Shown here in pieces: positions 1-6,825 of a stretch of 24,886 nucleotides of DNA. Under the pieces are notes generated by a model, which saw only the letters and a list, made by a program, of their open reading frames with translations, was not told the DNA's origin and did no database searches. The position numbers and the translations under genes were made by a program. The stretch's first letter is position 1. Each line of letters starts with the position of its first letter. The DNA is from JANYJJ01 sp038241115. GTDB lineage: Bacteria; Pseudomonadota; Gammaproteobacteria; Burkholderiales; Burkholderiaceae_C. The stretch is taken from NCBI GenBank assembly GCA_038241115.1, contig JBBRGA010000034.1:1-24886 (forward strand). The letters are read 5' to 3'.

Positions 1-514
1 GGGCCTTCATGGTGCGGTCAAAAAAACCGCCGCCGTAGCCCATGCGCACGCCGGTGGGGCCGTAGCCGACACAGGGCACCAGCATCAAATCGGGCTCGAA
101 CATTTCGGTGTCCTTGGGCTTGGGAATGTCATAGGCGTCCAGCTCGGTGGGGCAGCCCGGAAACCACACGTGAAACTTCAGCGTGCCGGCCTCGCGGTTC
201 ACCACTGGCAAGCCAATGCGGCGAGACTCGTTGGCCTCGGCCCAGCGGTACAGCGCAGGCAGCGGGTCGAACTCGCCCTTGATGGGCCAATACGCACCGA
301 TGCGCTTTTCGCTGCGCCCGACCAACCAGACGCGCAGCACGCTTTGCAGGCTGACGGCGCGCTCCAGGCGGTCTGGCAAGGCTTGGCGTGCGGCGATGAG
401 CTTTTTGCGCAGGGCGGTTTGCGCGACAGACGCGGCCTCAGCCGCAAGTTCGGATGCTGAATCGAACGGGATGTTGCTGTTGTCGGGCGAAGGCGGCGTG
501 GCGCTGCTTGACAT
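1..514 (-). CDS. 5-formyltetrahydrofolate cyclo-ligase, partial (3' end off the window)
   Basis: Read on the minus strand from the ATG at 514, the frame stays open for 171 codons to the left edge. The product would convert 5-formyl-THF plus ATP to 5,10-methenyl-THF in the cytosol (family 5-FTHF cyclo-ligase/MTHFS, E. coli ygfA/fau). Visible landmarks are an N-terminal RKKLIAARQAL helix, IGAYWPIKGEFDP, and near the edge the family signature GYGGGFFDRT, which contributes to nucleotide and substrate binding. Only the last 20-30 residues should be missing. The N-terminus before the helix (about 35 residues, rich in Ser/Ala) is longer than in many homologues, so a downstream start is possible. A GGAAG lies 8 nt before the ATG. 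It follows groEL in the same direction but is separated from it by a terminator. Confidence 0.9.
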   Translation of the reverse strand, partial: MSSSATPPSPDNSNIPFDSASELAAEAASVAQTALRKKLIAARQALPDRLERAVSLQSVLRVWLVGRSEKRIGAYWPIKGEFDPLPALYRWAEANESRRIGLPVVNREAGTLKFHVWFPGCPTELDAYDIPKPKDTEMFEPDLMLVPCVGYGPTGVRMGYGGGFFDRTMKA

Positions 515-642
515 GCTGGGGCTTCCATCTGCGCGGCCAAATCCCGCCCGCCGATTGTGCAAGACGATGCTGGATTTCAGCGGTCGTCGAATCTGGGGCA
601 TGTCCACAGGGACGCAGACACGGCAGTGGTTCCTGCCAGAAC

Positions 643-670
643 AAAAAAAGGGCTGCATTTCTGCAGCCCT
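643..670 (-). terminator. Intrinsic terminator of groES-groEL
   Basis: On the minus strand a perfect 9-bp stem (AGGGCTGCA, loop GAAA, TGCAGCCCT; 670-649) is followed by a seven-T run (649-643, sharing the last stem base). It lies about 70 bp past the groEL stop codon and before the folate gene, so it should end the chaperonin transcript. Confidence 0.92.
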
Positions 671-740
671 GTTTGTTTGATTCACCTGCTGTTGCAGACA
701 AATCAAGACTTGCGCGACCCGGTGGTCGCGCCTTGGGTTC

Positions 741-2396
741 TTACATGTCCATGCCGCCCATGCCACCCATGCCACCCATACCGCCCATGCCACCGCCGCC
801 GCCAGCGCCCGACTCGTCTTTCGGCGCTTCGCAGACCATGCACTCGGTGGTCAACATCAGTGATGCGACCGAGGCTGCGTTTTGCAGTGCGGTGCGTGTC
901 ACTTTGGTGGGGTCCAGGATGCCCATTTCGATCATGTCGCCGTAGGTGCCGTTGGCTGCGTTGTAGCCGTAGGTGCCCTTGCCAGCCAACACCGCGTTCA
1001 CGACAACGCTTGGCTCTTCACCGGCGTTGGAAACGATGATGCGCATCGGCTCTTCAATGGCGCGCATGATCAGCTTGATGCCGGCGTCTTGATCGGCGTT
1101 GTCGCCCTTGATGGTTCCTGCGGTCTGCTTGGCACGCAACAGCGCCACGCCACCGCCGGCCACGATGCCTTCTTCTACCGCAGCGCGCGTGGCGTGCAGG
1201 GCGTCTTCCACGCGGGCTTTCTTTTCCTTCATTTCAACTTCGGTGGCGGCACCGACTTTGATCAGCGCCACACCGCCAGCCAACTTGGCCACGCGCTCTT
1301 GCAGCTTCTCGCGGTCGTAGTCCGACGTGGCTTCTTCGATTTGCACGCGCACTTGCTTGACGCGGGCTTCGATGTCGCCAGCAGCACCCATGCCGTCGAT
1401 GATGATGGTGTTTTCTTTGCCCACCTCGACGCGATTGGCTTGGCCCAAATCGGCCAGCGTGACCTTCTCAAGGGTCAAGCCAACTTCTTCAGCAATCACT
1501 TTGCCGCCGGTCAGGATGGCGATGTCTTCCAGCATGGCTTTGCGGCGGTCGCCGAAGCCAGGGGCCTTCACTGCCACGACTTTCAAGATGCCGCGAATGG
1601 TATTGACCACCAAGGTCGCCAGGGCTTCGCCTTCAACTTCTTCGGCCACGATCAACAGCGGACGGCCAGCTTTGGCCACTTGCTCCAGCGTGGGCAACAG
1701 GTCGCGAATGTTGCTGATTTTCTTGTCGAACAACAGCACAAACGGGTTGTCCAGAATGGCCGATTGCTTTTCTGGGTTGTTGATGAAGTAAGGGCTCAGG
1801 TAGCCGCGGTCAAACTGCATGCCTTCCACAACTTCCAGCTCGCTGTTCAGGCTCTTGCCGTCTTCCACGGTGATGACGCCTTCTTTGCCAACCTTGTCCA
1901 TCGCTTCAGCAATGATGCGGCCGACTTCTTCGTCGCTGTTGGCAGAAATGGTGCCGACCTGAGCAATTTCTTTGCTGGTCGTGGTGGGCTTGCTCTGCTT
2001 TTTCAGCTCGGCAACCAGGGCTGTGACGGCACGGTCAATACCGCGCTTCAGGTCCATCGGGTTCATGCCGGCGGCCACGTACTTCATGCCTTCGCGAACG
2101 ATGGCTTGGGCCAACACGGTGGCCGTGGTGGTGCCGTCACCAGCGATGTCAGAGGTCTTGGAAGCAACTTCCTTGACCATCTGCGCGCCCATGTTCTGGA
2201 GCTTGTCTTTGAGTTCGATTTCCTTGGCCACGGACACACCGTCCTTGGTCACGGTGGGGGCGCCGAACGAACGCTCGAGCACCACATTGCGACCTTTGGG
2301 GCCCAAGGTGACTTTCACTGCGTTCGCGAGGATGTTCACGCCTTCGACCATGCGGGCACGTGCCTCGCCGCCGAAAATTACGTCTTTAGCTGCCAT
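741..2396 (-). CDS. groEL: Chaperonin GroEL (Hsp60), 60 kDa subunit
   Basis: 551 residues, full length for the family (E. coli 548). It forms the double heptameric ring that folds proteins in the cytosol with ATP and the GroES lid. The sequence shows the canonical N-terminus (MAAKDVIFGGEAR), the ATP-site motif DGTTTATVL near residues 86-94 with the catalytic Asp, the apical domain in the middle, the cpn60 signature AAVEEGIVAGGGVALLR near 405, and a flexible GGM-repeat C-terminal tail. The ATG at 2396 has an AGGAG 8 nt upstream. It lies 52 bp downstream of groES and is cotranscribed with it. Only this one groEL copy is in the window. Nothing is missing from the catalytic core. Confidence 0.99.
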   Translation of the reverse strand: MAAKDVIFGGEARARMVEGVNILANAVKVTLGPKGRNVVLERSFGAPTVTKDGVSVAKEIELKDKLQNMGAQMVKEVASKTSDIAGDGTTTATVLAQAIVREGMKYVAAGMNPMDLKRGIDRAVTALVAELKKQSKPTTTSKEIAQVGTISANSDEEVGRIIAEAMDKVGKEGVITVEDGKSLNSELEVVEGMQFDRGYLSPYFINNPEKQSAILDNPFVLLFDKKISNIRDLLPTLEQVAKAGRPLLIVAEEVEGEALATLVVNTIRGILKVVAVKAPGFGDRRKAMLEDIAILTGGKVIAEEVGLTLEKVTLADLGQANRVEVGKENTIIIDGMGAAGDIEARVKQVRVQIEEATSDYDREKLQERVAKLAGGVALIKVGAATEVEMKEKKARVEDALHATRAAVEEGIVAGGGVALLRAKQTAGTIKGDNADQDAGIKLIMRAIEEPMRIIVSNAGEEPSVVVNAVLAGKGTYGYNAANGTYGDMIEMGILDPTKVTRTALQNAASVASLMLTTECMVCEAPKDESGAGGGGGMGGMGGMGGMGGMDM

Positions 2397-2448
2397 GTTT
2401 GTTTCTCCTGAAATTTGGATTTAAGTGTTTGCGGTGTGGGTTGAGAAA

Positions 2449-2739
2449 TTACTTCTCGACCACGGCAAACAGGTCTTCTTCGCGCATCACCAGCAACTCG
2501 TCGCCGTCGACTTTGACGGTTTGGCCGCTGTACTTGCCGAACAGAACGCGGTCACCGACCTTGACGTTCATGGCGATCAAGTCGCCCTTGTCGGTGCGCT
2601 TGCCAACACCGATGGCCAGCACTTCGCCTTGGTCCGGCTTTTCAGCAGCGGCGTCAGGAATGACGATGCCCGAGGCGGTTTTGGTCTCTTGTTCCATGCG
2701 CTTGACGATCACGCGATCGCTCAAAGGACGAAGTTTCAT
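2449..2739 (-). CDS. groES: Co-chaperonin GroES (Hsp10)
   Basis: 96 residues, the normal length. It forms the heptameric lid that caps the GroEL cavity. It begins MKLRPLSDRVIVKR and carries the mobile loop around residues 17-33 (ETKTASGIVIP) that docks on the GroEL apical domains, followed by the Greek-key barrel (GDRVLFGKYSGQ). The ATG at 2739 is preceded by AAGGAG 6-7 nt upstream. It is the first gene of the groE operon, with a leader of about 130 nt downstream of the CIRCE element. Expression should therefore be heat inducible and repressed by HrcA. Confidence 0.99.
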   Translation of the reverse strand: MKLRPLSDRVIVKRMEQETKTASGIVIPDAAAEKPDQGEVLAIGVGKRTDKGDLIAMNVKVGDRVLFGKYSGQTVKVDGDELLVMREEDLFAVVEK

Positions 2740-2842
2740 AGGATCTCCTTGGTTGAAAAATGACTAGAAATAGGTATCAGACCGAAAGTAAGCGCCTGTT
2801 CACTTGCCGACGATGAACCTCAATCGAGCAAGGATTCAGTCG

Positions 2843-2869
2843 TTAGCACTCGTTGAGGAAGAGTGCTAG
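2843..2869 (-). promoter_or_regulatory. CIRCE operator (HrcA binding site) of groESL
   Basis: Inverted repeat TTAGCACTC-N9-GAGTGCTAG. Against the CIRCE consensus TTAGCACTC-N9-GAGTGCTAA only the last base differs. It sits 104 bp upstream of the groES ATG and begins 1-2 nt after the transcript start predicted from the adjacent -10 box. HrcA bound here would block initiation, and the repeat would also form a hairpin at the 5' end of the mRNA. No hrcA gene is in the window. Confidence 0.95.
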
Positions 2870-2877
2870 CAACTCGT

Positions 2878-2908
2878 ATTATATGGGTCAGTTGAACGGC
2901 GTTGCAAG
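2878..2908 (-). promoter_or_regulatory. groES promoter, readable as overlapping sigma-70 and sigma-32
   Basis: On the minus strand TTGCAA (2907-2902) lies 18 bp from a perfect TATAAT (2883-2878), giving a sigma-70 reading. The same DNA gives CTTGCAA (2908-2902), a 13-bp gap and ACCCATATA (2888-2880), one mismatch in each half against the sigma-32 consensus CTTGAAA-N11-16-CCCCATNTA. Predicted start is near 2871. Which sigma factor is used is inference; the motifs themselves are visible. Confidence 0.75.
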
Positions 2909-2925
2909 ATGCGGCGTCTTGCAAC
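2901..2925. repeat. Perfect 9-bp inverted repeat over the groE -35 region
   Basis: GTTGCAAGA (2901-2909), 7-bp spacer, TCTTGCAAC (2917-2925). One arm contains the groE -35 element. It also lies 58 bp past the phnN stop, so it could form a 3' hairpin for the phnN transcript, but no T-run follows on either strand. Function unknown: operator or RNA hairpin. Confidence 0.6.
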
Positions 2926-2982
2926 ACCACTGAAAGTCGATCGCAGCGGCGCGGTCGGCTTGTCCAGCGAACGCGTCTGGCC

Positions 2983-3552
2983 TCAATTTGCGCACCAGTC
3001 TGGCAAGCTGGACAAAAGCCGCAGCATCTGTTGTCCGGCGGCGTCCAGGCTGCTGTCGTTTGTGATGCGCAGCACTTTGCAGTGCTCGGGCGCTTGCCAA
3101 TCCAAACCGCGCTGCACTCGGGCTTCCACCGCGGCGGCGCTTTCGCGTTGGCGTGCATTCAATCGGGCTCGCAACACCTCGGGGCTGGCCGAAATGTGCA
3201 GCACCGTCAGCCCCGGAAATTGCGCAAGGGCCTGCGCAAGGTGTTCACGCGAGCCATTGACCAGCACCCAGTGAGCACCGTCTTTTGTCGAAAACTCGCC
3301 GTGGCGCACGCCGTACTGATGGCCCTTCGCTTTCCAATGCATCGCAAAAGGCAGTTCGGTACGCAACTGCGCAAACGCCTGCGGTGTGACGCTTTCGTGC
3401 TGCTCCCCGTCTGGCGACGGCCCTCGGTCGATCACGCGACGCGCAAAGTGCACCGCGGCGTCTGGCGGCAGCCGGTCCATCAGCCAGTTCAACAAGCTGT
3501 CCTTGCCCGCGCCCGATGGCCCCAAGGTGTAGACGAGACGAGCGCTGGTCAT
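2983..3552 (-). CDS. phnN: Ribose 1,5-bisphosphate phosphokinase PhnN
   Basis: 189 residues, normal for PhnN (E. coli 185). The enzyme phosphorylates ribose 1,5-bisphosphate with ATP to PRPP, the last step of the C-P lyase phosphonate pathway. It has a guanylate-kinase-like fold: P-loop GPSGAGKDS at 11-19, the family-typical Asp after the Lys, a central WKAKGHQYGV motif, VLVNGSREHL, and a C-terminal RLNARQRE segment of the lid type. The ATG at 3552 overlaps the stop of the upstream DUF1045 remnant by 4 bp, the arrangement of an intact phosphonate cluster, but no other phn gene is present here. It may persist to make PRPP, or may be decaying. The reading frame itself is intact. Confidence 0.9.
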   Translation of the reverse strand: MTSARLVYTLGPSGAGKDSLLNWLMDRLPPDAAVHFARRVIDRGPSPDGEQHESVTPQAFAQLRTELPFAMHWKAKGHQYGVRHGEFSTKDGAHWVLVNGSREHLAQALAQFPGLTVLHISASPEVLRARLNARQRESAAAVEARVQRGLDWQAPEHCKVLRITNDSSLDAAGQQMLRLLSSLPDWCAN

Positions 3553-3926
3553 GGCTGCAATTTGAATTGGCGAACACGGCGGAAATTGGCGCCCCGCGAC
3601 GGCTCTTCAAACAGCGCGATCGCATCGCAACGGTCGATCGGCAGCCCATGAAAAATCGCTTCGGCAGATTGCTTCAAGACGTGTACTCCGGCTTGCGTGG
3701 CGTGCGCGAGGCTGCCCGTCAAGGAGCAGTGAAACCTGAACTCGTCACCGACATAGGGGTAGCCCCAACGTACCAACAAGGCATCTTGGCGGGGTGTCAA
3801 GCCTGGATTGCGGCGCCGTTGCAGTTCGTCGGCTGACAACGGCGCAGCCCAAGGAGCCAGTTTTTGCACGCAGGCCAGCGCCGGTCGGTTCAATATGGCC
3901 AAGGGGCCGTGAGCCAACTCGAACAT
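3549..3926 (-). pseudogene. Truncated DUF1045 (phosphonate-associated 2H phosphoesterase-like) gene, C-terminal half only
   Basis: The 125 residues match the C-terminal half of the DUF1045/TIGR03223 'phosphonate metabolism protein' family as I remember it: the stretch PLSADELQRRRNPGLTPRQ, then RWGYPYVGDEFRFHCSL with the second H-x-S of the 2H fold (His66, Ser68), and a C-terminal FRRVRQFKL. Family members are about 230 residues, and the first H-x-T motif lies in the N-terminal half, which is absent. Upstream, this frame meets a stop near 3981, and yacG occupies 4080-4298, leaving no room for the missing ~100 residues. None of the three minus frames of 3927-4079 looks like the missing half. 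I therefore infer a deletion rather than a frameshift. It overlaps phnN by 4 bp. A short expressed protein cannot be excluded. Confidence 0.72.
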
Positions 3927-4079
3927 GCCTTTCGGTGCGCCTGCGCCGCTGTGACGATCTCGCCAAAGTGCCGCACAAGCTCACACCCGACCTGAAGCAC
4001 TTTGCCAACAAGCTGCAAAGCGTGATGTTTCAGCAGCAAAAAATGACGGCTCAATCAGCCCGCTGAAGCGTGCAGCTGA

Positions 4080-4298
4080 TCAGTGCGTCGTCGGATCTGA
4101 CGACGCATCGTCTTGCGCCGTGGGCGCGACTTCTACGCGAAAACTCTCGCTGGCCCAGGCGCCGAAATCGACGTTTTTGCAGCGCTCGCTGCAAAACGGG
4201 CGCGAGGCGTTGGTGGCGGCGTAGATGCTGTCGCCGCCGCACTGCGGGCAGGTCACGATGCGAGGTTTGACGGGTTGTGGCGGTTGTGATTGCGTCAT
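4080..4298 (-). CDS. yacG: DNA gyrase inhibitor YacG (zinc protein)
   Basis: 72 residues, the usual size. YacG binds GyrB and inhibits gyrase activity. The four zinc ligands are Cys17, Cys20, Cys36 and Cys40 (CPQC...CSERC), followed by the conserved KNVDFGAWASESFRV helix; the C-terminal tail is acidic. The ATG at 4298 lies 44 bp downstream of zapD in the same direction, so it is probably the last gene of the pilBCD-coaE-zapD-yacG string. The final codons and stop are covered by a perfect 9-bp hairpin (4084-4107). Confidence 0.95.
   Translation of the reverse strand: MTQSQPPQPVKPRIVTCPQCGGDSIYAATNASRPFCSERCKNVDFGAWASESFRVEVAPTAQDDASSDPTTH
4084..4107 (-). other. Perfect 9-bp stem at the 3' end of yacG
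   Basis: TGCGTCGTC (4084-4092), 6-nt loop, GACGACGCA (4099-4107). It is encoded inside the last codons of yacG and ends 1 nt before the stop codon. No T-run follows on the minus strand, so it is not a standard intrinsic terminator; it could protect the mRNA 3' end or be a chance result of Asp/Ser/Thr codons. Confidence 0.5.
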
Positions 4299-4342
4299 GG
4301 CAACAAGCTCGAGCGCTGTTTAGCGAAGACTCAAGTGAAGAC

Positions 4343-5098
4343 TCAAGTACACAGCGTGAGCTCAAAGCTCACGTCGGCGGTGGTTGATTTCAAACGGCCG
4401 TCGGTGTCTTGACGCATCAAACGCACCATCACCATCAAGCGGTGGCCGCTGATCTCGGGGACGACGGCGTCGGCCGGATCGACACGCACGCGCAGCAAAT
4501 GCGGGCTGCGACCTTGCGGCAAGCTTTGCTGAAACAGGCCGCCGTGTGCCACCACATGGTGCGGCACGCCCGAGTCGCGCAGCAGCCCGAGCAACACAGT
4601 CAAGGCCTCGGCCAAGGGCATCAAGGTTTCGGCCCACTGCATCAAATCGGCGCGGCGTTTTTGGGGCTCGAACTGTTGCCATGCGTAGTAGGCAGGAAGG
4701 TCGAACTCGCAGGTTCCGCCAGGGATGCTGATGCGGCTGCGAATGCTCATGAGCCAATCGTTGCTGGTCAGGGCCTGGCCCGCTTTGCCGGGCAGATGAT
4801 TGAGGCCATTGAACGCGTGGTCGATTTTGGCGACCACTCTGTCGAGTGTTTGCTCTGACACCGACGGATTACCGCGGTAACTGTTGATGAGCGTTTTTTG
4901 GCGCTCCAGGTCTTTGAGCAAGTCGCTCTTCAGGTCGGCGCGCGAGGCGACGTCCATCACTTCAAAAATGGTGACCAGCGCGAAGTGGTGGTCCATGGGC
5001 GCGTCACGTCCCATGAGCTGGCCCAAGCGGTCAAACAGATGCTCAAGCCGCAGCATGGTGCGGATGCTCTCGTTGAACGGATATTCGTAGAGGACCAA
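4343..5098 (-). CDS. zapD: Cell division protein ZapD
   Basis: 251 residues from the TTG at 5098. ZapD binds the FtsZ C-terminal tail and bundles FtsZ filaments at midcell. The sequence matches the family throughout: VLYEYPFNESIRTMLRLEHLF at the N-terminus, the helical stretch EVMDVASRADLKSDLLKDLERQ, and the NDWLMSIRSRISIPGGTCEFDLP block near residue 130. I prefer the TTG because homologues start directly at (M)xLYEYPFNE and because GAAGGAAG lies just upstream; an in-frame ATG at 5149 would add 17 residues without family similarity. It sits between coaE and yacG, with about 180 bp to coaE if the TTG start is used. ZapD is cytosolic, with no membrane segment. Confidence 0.93.
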   Translation of the reverse strand: MVLYEYPFNESIRTMLRLEHLFDRLGQLMGRDAPMDHHFALVTIFEVMDVASRADLKSDLLKDLERQKTLINSYRGNPSVSEQTLDRVVAKIDHAFNGLNHLPGKAGQALTSNDWLMSIRSRISIPGGTCEFDLPAYYAWQQFEPQKRRADLMQWAETLMPLAEALTVLLGLLRDSGVPHHVVAHGGLFQQSLPQGRSPHLLRVRVDPADAVVPEISGHRLMVMVRLMRQDTDGRLKSTTADVSFELTLCT

Positions 5099-5102
5099 GG
5101 GG

Positions 5103-5110
5103 CTTCCTTC
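5103..5110 (-). promoter_or_regulatory. Ribosome binding site favouring the TTG start of zapD
   Basis: GAAGGAAG on the minus strand, 4 nt before the TTG at 5098. The competing ATG at 5149 has no comparable purine run in front of it. Confidence 0.55.
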
Positions 5111-5275
5111 GACTTCAAATGCGGTGGCAGTGAGCCGGGCGGCGTCCATCGAACGGCGTCGACTGAAAGGCATCCATCGAACGCAACTTGCAAGCGCAAC
5201 TGGCAAACGCACCTGTCAACCGCAACCATCAACATGAACCGTGCGTGATTGTTTCACAGCGATCCTTGAAAGCCG

Positions 5276-5914
5276 TCAGCCGATTGGCATCCATCGCTGC
5301 CAAAGTGCGGTGACCTGCCGGGCCAGTTCGTCGGCGGTAATGCCCTCGTTGTGAATCACCGCGTCTGCGCAGGCGCGGCGTCTTTCTCGAGTGGCTTGTT
5401 GATCGACGACGGCTTGCACCGTATCGGCACTCCAGCCTGAGCGCTGCGTGACGCGGGCAATTTGCGCGGCGTTGCTGCAATCGATGACCAACACTTTGTT
5501 CACCCGCGAGCGCCAACGCGAGGATTCAACCAGCAAGGGCACGTCGAAGACGCGAACCCGCAAACCAGCGGCTGCGGCGCGACGTTCGGTCTCAACGCCA
5601 ATCAAGGGGTGAAGGATGGCCTCGAGCCGGCGCTTTACGGTGGCGTCCGCAAACGCCATCTCGCGCATGCGCTGACGGTTCAGGCCGCCGTTTTCGTCCA
5701 GCACTTCGGCACCGAACTCGCGCTGCAAGGGCGCGATGGCAACACCGCCAGGCAAGGCAATTTCACGGGCGATCGCGTCGCTGTCGATGAGCACGGCGCC
5801 AAGTCGAACCAGTGTTTGCGCCGCGGTGCTTTTGCCGCTACCGATGCCGCCTGTCAGGCCTATCGACAAAGGTGATGCTGGGGAAAGCGGCGACAGCGGC
5901 GGCAACGATGTCAT
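5276..5914 (-). CDS. coaE: Dephospho-CoA kinase CoaE
   Basis: 212 residues. It phosphorylates the ribose 3'-OH of dephospho-CoA with ATP, the last step of coenzyme A synthesis. P-loop GGIGSGKST at 22-30, then DSDAIAREI (substrate Asp region), the HPLI motif, VFDVPLLVES and the Arg-rich lid near the C-terminus. The ATG at 5914 lies 11 bp after the pilD stop; the frame remains open upstream inside pilD, but that part has no CoaE similarity. The first 16 residues are a low-complexity Pro/Leu/Ser run (PPLSPLSPASPLS) before the P-loop strand, longer than in E. coli. No clear Shine-Dalgarno is seen, so translation may depend on coupling to pilD. Confidence 0.96.
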   Translation of the reverse strand: MTSLPPLSPLSPASPLSIGLTGGIGSGKSTAAQTLVRLGAVLIDSDAIAREIALPGGVAIAPLQREFGAEVLDENGGLNRQRMREMAFADATVKRRLEAILHPLIGVETERRAAAAGLRVRVFDVPLLVESSRWRSRVNKVLVIDCSNAAQIARVTQRSGWSADTVQAVVDQQATRERRRACADAVIHNEGITADELARQVTALWQRWMPIG

Positions 5915-5925
5915 GGCGCGCGAGC

Positions 5926-6822
5926 TCAGGCCCAGCCGAGCCAGCCCATCACGCGCGGCGAGCCTGTGAAAAGTACAGCCAGCCCGGCCCCAGCCAAAAA
6001 TGGGCCAAACGGCACGTAGCGGCCTTCGCGCAAGGAAGCATTCAGCTTCATCGCGATGCCCACCACCGCACCGATGATGCTGGAGGCCAAGATGACGGGC
6101 AGCACCATGCTCACGCCCAGCCACGCACCCAGCGCGGCCAGCAATTTGAAGTCACCGTAGCCCATTCCTTCTTTGCCGGTGGCGAGCTTGAACAACCAGT
6201 AAACCGACCACAGCGACACATAGCCTGCAATGGCGCCCCAAACCGAGGCAGACAGCGGAATCGTCCAGCCCAAGGCCGACGCCAACAAGCCTCCCCACAG
6301 CAAAGGCAACGTCAGGTTGTCGGGCAGCAAGGTGGTGTCCCAATCGATGCCGGCCAAGGCCACAAGCACCGCCACAAAGGCACACCAGAGCGCCGTGACG
6401 GGCTGCGCTCCAAACTTCCAGGCGACTGCGCCAAACAGTGCAGCAGTGATGAGTTCGATGGCCGGATAGCGCATCGAGATGGGCGCCTTGCAAGACGCGC
6501 ATTTGCCACCCAAGCGCAAGTAGCTGAGCACCGGAATGTTCTCGTGCCAAGCGATGACGTGACCGCAATGCGGGCACCTCGACGCCGGTTTGCTGAGGGT
6601 CAGATCGGCCAGTTTTTCAACATTCGAAGCGGTACTTTTGGCGTCAGGTTCGACACCTAAAAGTTCAGCGCTGTCACGCTTCCAATCTCGCTCCAGCATC
6701 AGCGGCAAGCGGTGAATCACCACGTTCAGAAAGCTGCCGATGCACAGACCAAGCAAGGCCATCATCGGCACTGACAACAGCACGTCGAGCGGCGGAACCA
6801 GCCCAGGTACGGAAAAACCCAA
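5926..6822 (-). CDS. pilD: Type IV prepilin peptidase / N-methyltransferase PilD
   Basis: 298 residues; an inner-membrane aspartic protease that cleaves prepilin leaders and methylates the new N-terminus. The N-terminal GSFLNVVIHRLP segment is followed by the cytoplasmic zinc domain with Cys83, Cys86, Cys108 and Cys111 (CPHC...CASC), then about seven hydrophobic segments. The catalytic aspartates lie in IDWDTTLLPD (160/162) and in GYGDFK (Asp224). It is 3 bp downstream of pilC. The start at 6822 is a TTG; downstream GTG or ATG codons (to about residue 20) are possible because no strong ribosome site distinguishes them. The full catalytic set is present. Confidence 0.95.
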   Translation of the reverse strand: MGFSVPGLVPPLDVLLSVPMMALLGLCIGSFLNVVIHRLPLMLERDWKRDSAELLGVEPDAKSTASNVEKLADLTLSKPASRCPHCGHVIAWHENIPVLSYLRLGGKCASCKAPISMRYPAIELITAALFGAVAWKFGAQPVTALWCAFVAVLVALAGIDWDTTLLPDNLTLPLLWGGLLASALGWTIPLSASVWGAIAGYVSLWSVYWLFKLATGKEGMGYGDFKLLAALGAWLGVSMVLPVILASSIIGAVVGIAMKLNASLREGRYVPFGPFLAGAGLAVLFTGSPRVMGWLGWA

Positions 6823-6825
6823 GGG

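Noticed and set aside
515..642. Possible 6S RNA gene upstream of the 5-formyl-THF cyclo-ligase gene, as in E. coli
   Set aside because: Only about 128 bp lie between the groEL terminator and the start codon, too short for a ~180-nt 6S RNA, and no long closing stem with a central bubble is seen; only a small GGCAG/CTGCC hairpin at 622-637.
741..800. Short tandem repeat at the groEL 3' end
   Set aside because: It encodes the normal GGM tail of GroEL.
882..2411. A 509-codon open frame on the plus strand antisense to groEL
   Set aside because: It is the mirror of groEL codon bias (rich in His/Phe/Gly/Leu), has no recognisable domain, and the opposite strand encodes a full, highly conserved GroEL.
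2902..3651. Long plus-strand open frame opposite phnN
   Set aside because: Antisense shadow of phnN and the DUF1045 remnant; composition is Arg/His/Gln rich and no family is recognised.
5812..6660. Plus-strand 282-codon open frame across coaE and pilD
   Set aside because: Shadow of two well-supported minus-strand genes; low-complexity Arg/Gln/His composition, no motif.
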